In this document: piece after piece, positions 40,266-42,851 of the stretch
Numbering within the stretch: the first letter of the stretch is position 1
Layout: each line of letters opens with the position of its first letter
Source: Immundisolibacterales bacterium
GTDB lineage: Bacteria > Pseudomonadota > Gammaproteobacteria > HK1
Direction: 5' to 3'
NCBI GenBank assembly: GCA_026712715.1
Contig: JAPOPW010000028.1
Span: 1-42,851 of the forward strand
DNA length: 42,851 nt
Program-made: the position numbers and the translations under genes
Notes under the pieces: generated by a model
What the model was told of the DNA's origin: nothing
What the model saw: the letters and a program-made list of their open reading frames with translations, nothing else
The model's database searches: none

Positions 40266-40394
40266 ATGTCATGCGGACGTAAACACTCGCAGAGCGGTCC
40301 CGGGTTGCGGAGCCACGGGTGGTTCGGCGCCAAGGTGTTCGTCCTCATCGTGGCGACGATCGTCGCCGCGTACGTGACCGCAAAGCTCCTGTAG
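40266..40394 (+). CDS. 42-residue single-TM membrane protein
   Basis: ATG 40266 has a perfect AGGAGG six bases upstream. The product has a basic, hydrophilic N-terminus (MSCGRKHSQSGPGLRSHGWF) and one C-terminal TM helix (AKVFVLIVATIVAAYVTAKLL). It reads as a small inner-membrane protein of unknown role, about 70 bases before the antitoxin gene on the same strand. Type I toxin-like behaviour is possible but unproven. Confidence 0.6.
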   Translation: MSCGRKHSQSGPGLRSHGWFGAKVFVLIVATIVAAYVTAKLL

Positions 40395-40461
40395 CCGGGC
40401 GCGGACGTATAACGGCGCTTCACGGTCGCAAGCAGGCGAGTGCTGTACCCCCACGGAGGCG

Positions 40462-40722
40462 ATGATGAAGGTCACGGTGCGCGTGGACGTCGAACGGCAC
40501 GTCCGAGACGAGGCGGCGAGGCAGCTCGCAGTGCAGGGCCTCACGATCGATGACACGGTGCGCATCGTGCTGGAGCAGGCGGCCGCCGGATGCGGGCCGG
40601 ACTTCGGGGCGCTGGTGCCGAACCCGACCACCGTCGAAGCCATCGAGGCGGCGCGGCGGGGCGAAGTGGTGGAGCTCGGCACGCCGGCCGAGGCGATCGC
40701 CGAGCTCAACCGGGACGACTGA
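40462..40722 (+). CDS. RelB/DinJ-type antitoxin
   Basis: The 86-residue protein has an N-terminal ribbon-helix-helix pattern (MKVTVRVDVERHVRDEAARQ, LAVQGLTIDDTVRIVLEQAA) like RelB/DinJ antitoxins, then a C-terminal toxin-wrapping region ending EAIAELNRDD. Met codons at 40462 and 40465 are both possible behind GGAGG. The YafQ-like toxin follows 43 bases later. It should bind the toxin and repress the shared promoter. The last codons are followed by a tandem duplication of about 14 bases containing a second TGA. Confidence 0.85.
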   Translation: MMKVTVRVDVERHVRDEAARQLAVQGLTIDDTVRIVLEQAAAGCGPDFGALVPNPTTVEAIEAARRGEVVELGTPAEAIAELNRDD

Positions 40723-40738
40723 GCACCCGGACGACTGA
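40709..40738 (+). repeat. Short tandem duplication at the antitoxin stop codon
   Basis: ccgggacgactgagca is followed directly by cccggacgactgaga, so the stop-codon region of the antitoxin gene is present twice. The second copy widens the antitoxin-toxin gap, which in most such pairs is a short overlap. Confidence 0.6.
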
Positions 40739-40765
40739 GAATCGGGGCGGCAGGGAAGCCGGCGC

Positions 40766-41047
40766 GTGCGGTCGGTCAGGCGCACGGCGCAATTCCGGCG
40801 GGACTTCAAGCGCGTGAAGCGGGGCGTGCACGGCAGCCACCTGGACGAGACGGTGCTTGCCGCTCTCGAGCTCCTGGTCGCCGATGCGCCGCTTCCCGAC
40901 CGTTACGTCGACCATCCGCTGAAGGGCCGGTATGCGGACTGCCGCGACTGCCATCTTCGGCCCGACCTGGTGCTCGTGTACCGCAAGCATGGGTCCGATG
41001 CGCTGGAGCTTGTCCGCATAGGCTCCCACGCGCAGCTCGGGCTGTGA
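40766..41047 (+). CDS. YafQ/RelE-family mRNA interferase toxin
   Basis: The 93-residue toxin starts at GTG 40766. RRTAQFRRDFKRVKRG, DHPLKGRYADCRDCHLRPDLVLVYRK and LVRIGSHAQLG match the YafQ branch of RelE toxins, including the conserved central RDCHLxPD and the C-terminal GSHxxL with its catalytic His. YafQ cleaves mRNA on translating ribosomes. It forms a pair with the upstream RelB/DinJ-like gene. A terminator-like hairpin lies 3 bases after the stop. Confidence 0.88.
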   Translation: MRSVRRTAQFRRDFKRVKRGVHGSHLDETVLAALELLVADAPLPDRYVDHPLKGRYADCRDCHLRPDLVLVYRKHGSDALELVRIGSHAQLGL

Positions 41048-41050
41048 TCC

Positions 41051-41076
41051 CCGGACCGCTTCTCCGGTTCCTCTTT
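41051..41076 (+). terminator. Intrinsic-terminator-like hairpin after the toxin gene
   Basis: CCGGA (41051-41055) pairs with TCCGG (41063-41067) over a 7-base loop, followed by the pyrimidine run TTCCTCTTT. Its place directly after the toxin stop suits termination of the toxin-antitoxin transcript, although the stem is short. Confidence 0.5.
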
Positions 41077-41308
41077 CGGAAGGGCGATGCCCTGTCGGGC
41101 CCGGGCTCTCGTGCTCCGCACCGAGCCCCGGCGGGGCCGGGTCTCGGCCCTTGCGGGCTTCGATCCCTATCGCGGGCGCCCCGCCGGCATCGGGTCGGTT
41201 CGTAGGGCGCTTCGCGGCGCGGTCGCCGCGGGTCCGCTTGGGCGAGGTGGGTAACGGCCCGCAGGCGGCGCGGAGCGACGGTGCGAAGGCGCGCCCGGCA
41301 GGGACCGG

Positions 41309-42427
41309 TCACCGGCCCTTGCCGACCAGCCTCGCGTTCGCCCGGGGCGGCGGCTGGTCGTCCCAGACGAGCTCGCCCGGGAACACCATGCCCTTGACGC
41401 GGCTGCCGTCGGCGAGCGCGGCGCGGAAGAGGTTGGCCGCGCCCGAGGGAGCCGCTCGCTGCCGGTGGCGCCGGAGCCGGACCACGCGGTGGCGGATCGT
41501 CGCCGGGGCGAGGTCGCGCCCGGCGGCGAACGCCTCGAAGCAGGCCGGGGCCACCACGTACGCCTCGCCCTCGATGTTGTGCAGCCAGTCGCCGGGGGCG
41601 TTGACCGGCACGGAGCCGTCGCGCAAGCCCGTCCGCACCCAGTTGATCCACTCCCAGCCCGCGCCCTCGCCGCCGATCGCGGGCGGCGGTGTGCGCTCCG
41701 GGGCGGGTTCGGGCTCGGCCGTCGCGGCCTGTGGCTGCGGAGCGTCCGGGCGGTCCGCCGCGGCTTGTTCCGCCGGCGGTGGATCGGGGGCGGACACGGC
41801 CGGCCCGCGGTCGAGGGGCAAGCCGATCCGGCGCTCCGCCTCCTCGGCGATCGCGCGAAGCTCGCTCGGGCCGTCGGCGAAGTAGGCGGCGAGGGCGCGG
41901 AGCGCGGCCGGCTCCTGGCCGAGCCAGCCGAGGCCGGCCTCGCCGGCGAGCCGGGCGAGGAGCAAGGCGCCGAACGGGCGCGGCGGCGGTGCGCCGCCCG
42001 GCGCCGCGGTCTCGGGCACGTCGTCGGTGAGCGGGCGCCAGCCGGGCGCCGTCGCCCGGCCCGCCACGGCGGCGAAGCGCTCGGCGACCACGCAGGCGGC
42101 GAGCGCGAAGCTCATCACCTCGGCGAGCCGCGCGGCGTCCTCGGCGGCGGCGAAGCGGGGCAGCACGCGGGCCTGGCGCGCGCGGAGCGCGGCGACCGCG
42201 CAGGCGAGGGTCTCCCGTCTCAGTGCCTCCCACGCCTCGCCCCGCGCGCTTCCCGCGTAGCGCCAGAATCCGGCCAGCATCGTGCCGTAGGTCGCATCGA
42301 ACTCCGCGCGGGGCAGGGCCGTCAGGCGCCACAGCGCCTCGACGCGCTCGCGCTCGGGGCCGGTGAACCGGTCGGCGACCCCGGGCGCTTCCGCGCGGCT
42401 CGCTGCCTTCCTTCCGAAGAATCCCAT
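41309..42427 (-). CDS. Protein with TraI_2_C-like C-terminus (MobH relaxase-related)
   Basis: The roughly 372-residue product (ATG 42427, GATGAGG upstream; ATG 42436 also possible) has RERVEALWRLTALPRAEFDATYG at the N-terminus, an Ala/Pro/Asp-rich linker (about 240-285), and a C-terminal domain GWEWINWVRTGLRDGSVPVN, LHNIEGEAYVVAPACFEAF, then IRHRVVRLRRHRQ. That last domain resembles TraI_2_C of integrative conjugative element relaxases. The HD-type metal site (HHxH...HD) of a full TraI_2 relaxase is missing, so this is a divergent or partial relative. Codon use is far more GC-extreme than the core genes, pointing to recent transfer. Confidence 0.6.
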   Translation of the reverse strand: MGFFGRKAASRAEAPGVADRFTGPERERVEALWRLTALPRAEFDATYGTMLAGFWRYAGSARGEAWEALRRETLACAVAALRARQARVLPRFAAAEDAARLAEVMSFALAACVVAERFAAVAGRATAPGWRPLTDDVPETAAPGGAPPPRPFGALLLARLAGEAGLGWLGQEPAALRALAAYFADGPSELRAIAEEAERRIGLPLDRGPAVSAPDPPPAEQAAADRPDAPQPQAATAEPEPAPERTPPPAIGGEGAGWEWINWVRTGLRDGSVPVNAPGDWLHNIEGEAYVVAPACFEAFAAGRDLAPATIRHRVVRLRRHRQRAAPSGAANLFRAALADGSRVKGMVFPGELVWDDQPPPRANARLVGKGR

Positions 42428-42436
42428 GAACCTCAT

Positions 42437-42773
42437 CCCGTGCGTCGGGTCCGGTGCGCCCGCCCCGCTTGAATGCGATTGAAAGCATAGCGTTTTCAAA
42501 AGGTTGACGGTAGTCCGGGCGGTGCGACGGCCTGCGCTCTCCCGAGCCCGCCTGCGCCCCGGGCCGGGCGGACGCCACGCTGTCGCGCGGGCGATCTCCC
42601 ACATCTTCCGCACCCCCGGCCCCCATCCGGCGGGGAGGGGGGAATCGTGCCGTCGTGCCCGAGCGGGGCTCCGTGCCGAGAGGAGAGTGTGGCCGTGAGC
42701 GGGGCGGCGCGCGGGGTGTCCGGGGGAGGACATCGCCGCCGTCGCCCACCACCGGCACGAGGGAGACGACCCC
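42437..42773. other. Spacer with an AT-rich patch, divergent promoter region
   Basis: This gap separates the minus-strand TraI-like gene from the plus-strand partial gene. A short AT-rich patch at 42478-42510 (gaaagcatagcgttttcaaa) is the only such stretch nearby and is the likeliest promoter site, but I see no well-spaced hexamer pair. No coding frame is convincing. Confidence 0.4.
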
Positions 42774-42851
42774 ATGACGACAGCGATGGCATTACCCGGC
42801 AACACGGCGAACACCTTTCTGGTGCACGACTTCGGCTCCGGCCTCGAAGGC
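42774..42851 (+). CDS. 5' end of an unidentified gene (runs off the window)
   Basis: ATG 42774 follows GGGAG at good spacing and opens MTTAMALPGNTANTFLVHDF and onward to the last base without a stop. Twenty-six residues are too few to identify it. It diverges from the TraI-like gene. Confidence 0.45.
   Translation, partial: MTTAMALPGNTANTFLVHDFGSGLEG

Overview
The window reads as a high-GC gammaproteobacterial chromosome. It carries lipid A and Kdo genes (lpxK, kdsB), Lol lipoprotein sorting genes (lolC-type permease, lolD, lolA), the rimP-nusA-infB-rbfA-truB-rpsO-pnp block with a rimP-type leader, and an infA/aat/trxB // ftsK-lolA-rarA-serS neighbourhood like that of E. coli, but without cydDC and lrp. 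I cannot name a genus from sequence alone.

Layout. (1) 1-2705 is a decayed accessory patch: the 3' end of an IS3-type transposase, an OLD/AbiL-like pair (AAA ATPase plus DUF4276 TOPRIM-like protein) whose ATPase has an in-frame TGA, and the N-terminal remnant of an FAD oxidoreductase. (2) 2706-6737 is catabolic: KDG kinase and KDPG aldolase (overlapping genes), a small exported protein, and a TcuA-like flavoprotein. (3) 6738-15587 is the translation and RNA metabolism block, with a clear promoter and leader. (4) 15556-21153 on the minus strand is sdhC-sdhD-sdhA-sdhB-sdhE-ygfZ-yheT, which places complex II next to its flavin and Fe-S maturation factors. (5) 21326-24767 on the plus strand is ygfX-like, an unknown gene, tsaB, a LolC/E (LolF-like) permease and lolD. 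(6) 24778-30332 is a DUF2062 gene (minus), then comEC, lpxK, kdsB and a Ser/Thr-type phosphatase. (7) 30445-38300 is trxB-aat-infA (minus) diverging from ftsK-lolA-rarA-serS (plus). (8) 38411-39326 (minus) is a 59-residue membrane protein and a YccA/Bax-inhibitor-1 protein. (9) A tRNA-Ser(UGA) at 39466-39553 marks the border of a second accessory region (39554 to the end). That region holds integrase-site-like direct repeats, single-TM mini-proteins, a RelB/YafQ toxin-antitoxin pair, a very GC-rich gene with a TraI_2_C-like C-terminus, and the first 26 codons of another gene.

The core genes are compact. Many junctions overlap by 1-20 bases (kdgK/eda, infB/rbfA, rbfA/truB, sdhE/ygfZ, ygfX/unknown/tsaB/lolC/lolD, lpxK/kdsB/phosphatase, ftsK/lolA/rarA/serS), which implies translational coupling. 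The most notable points are the broken defence ATPase, an aat gene without a usable standard start codon, a TruB with Arg after its catalytic Asp, a single Lol permease, comEC-lpxK adjacency without msbA or exbBD, and the small-protein/toxin/relaxase-like cargo beside tRNA-Ser.
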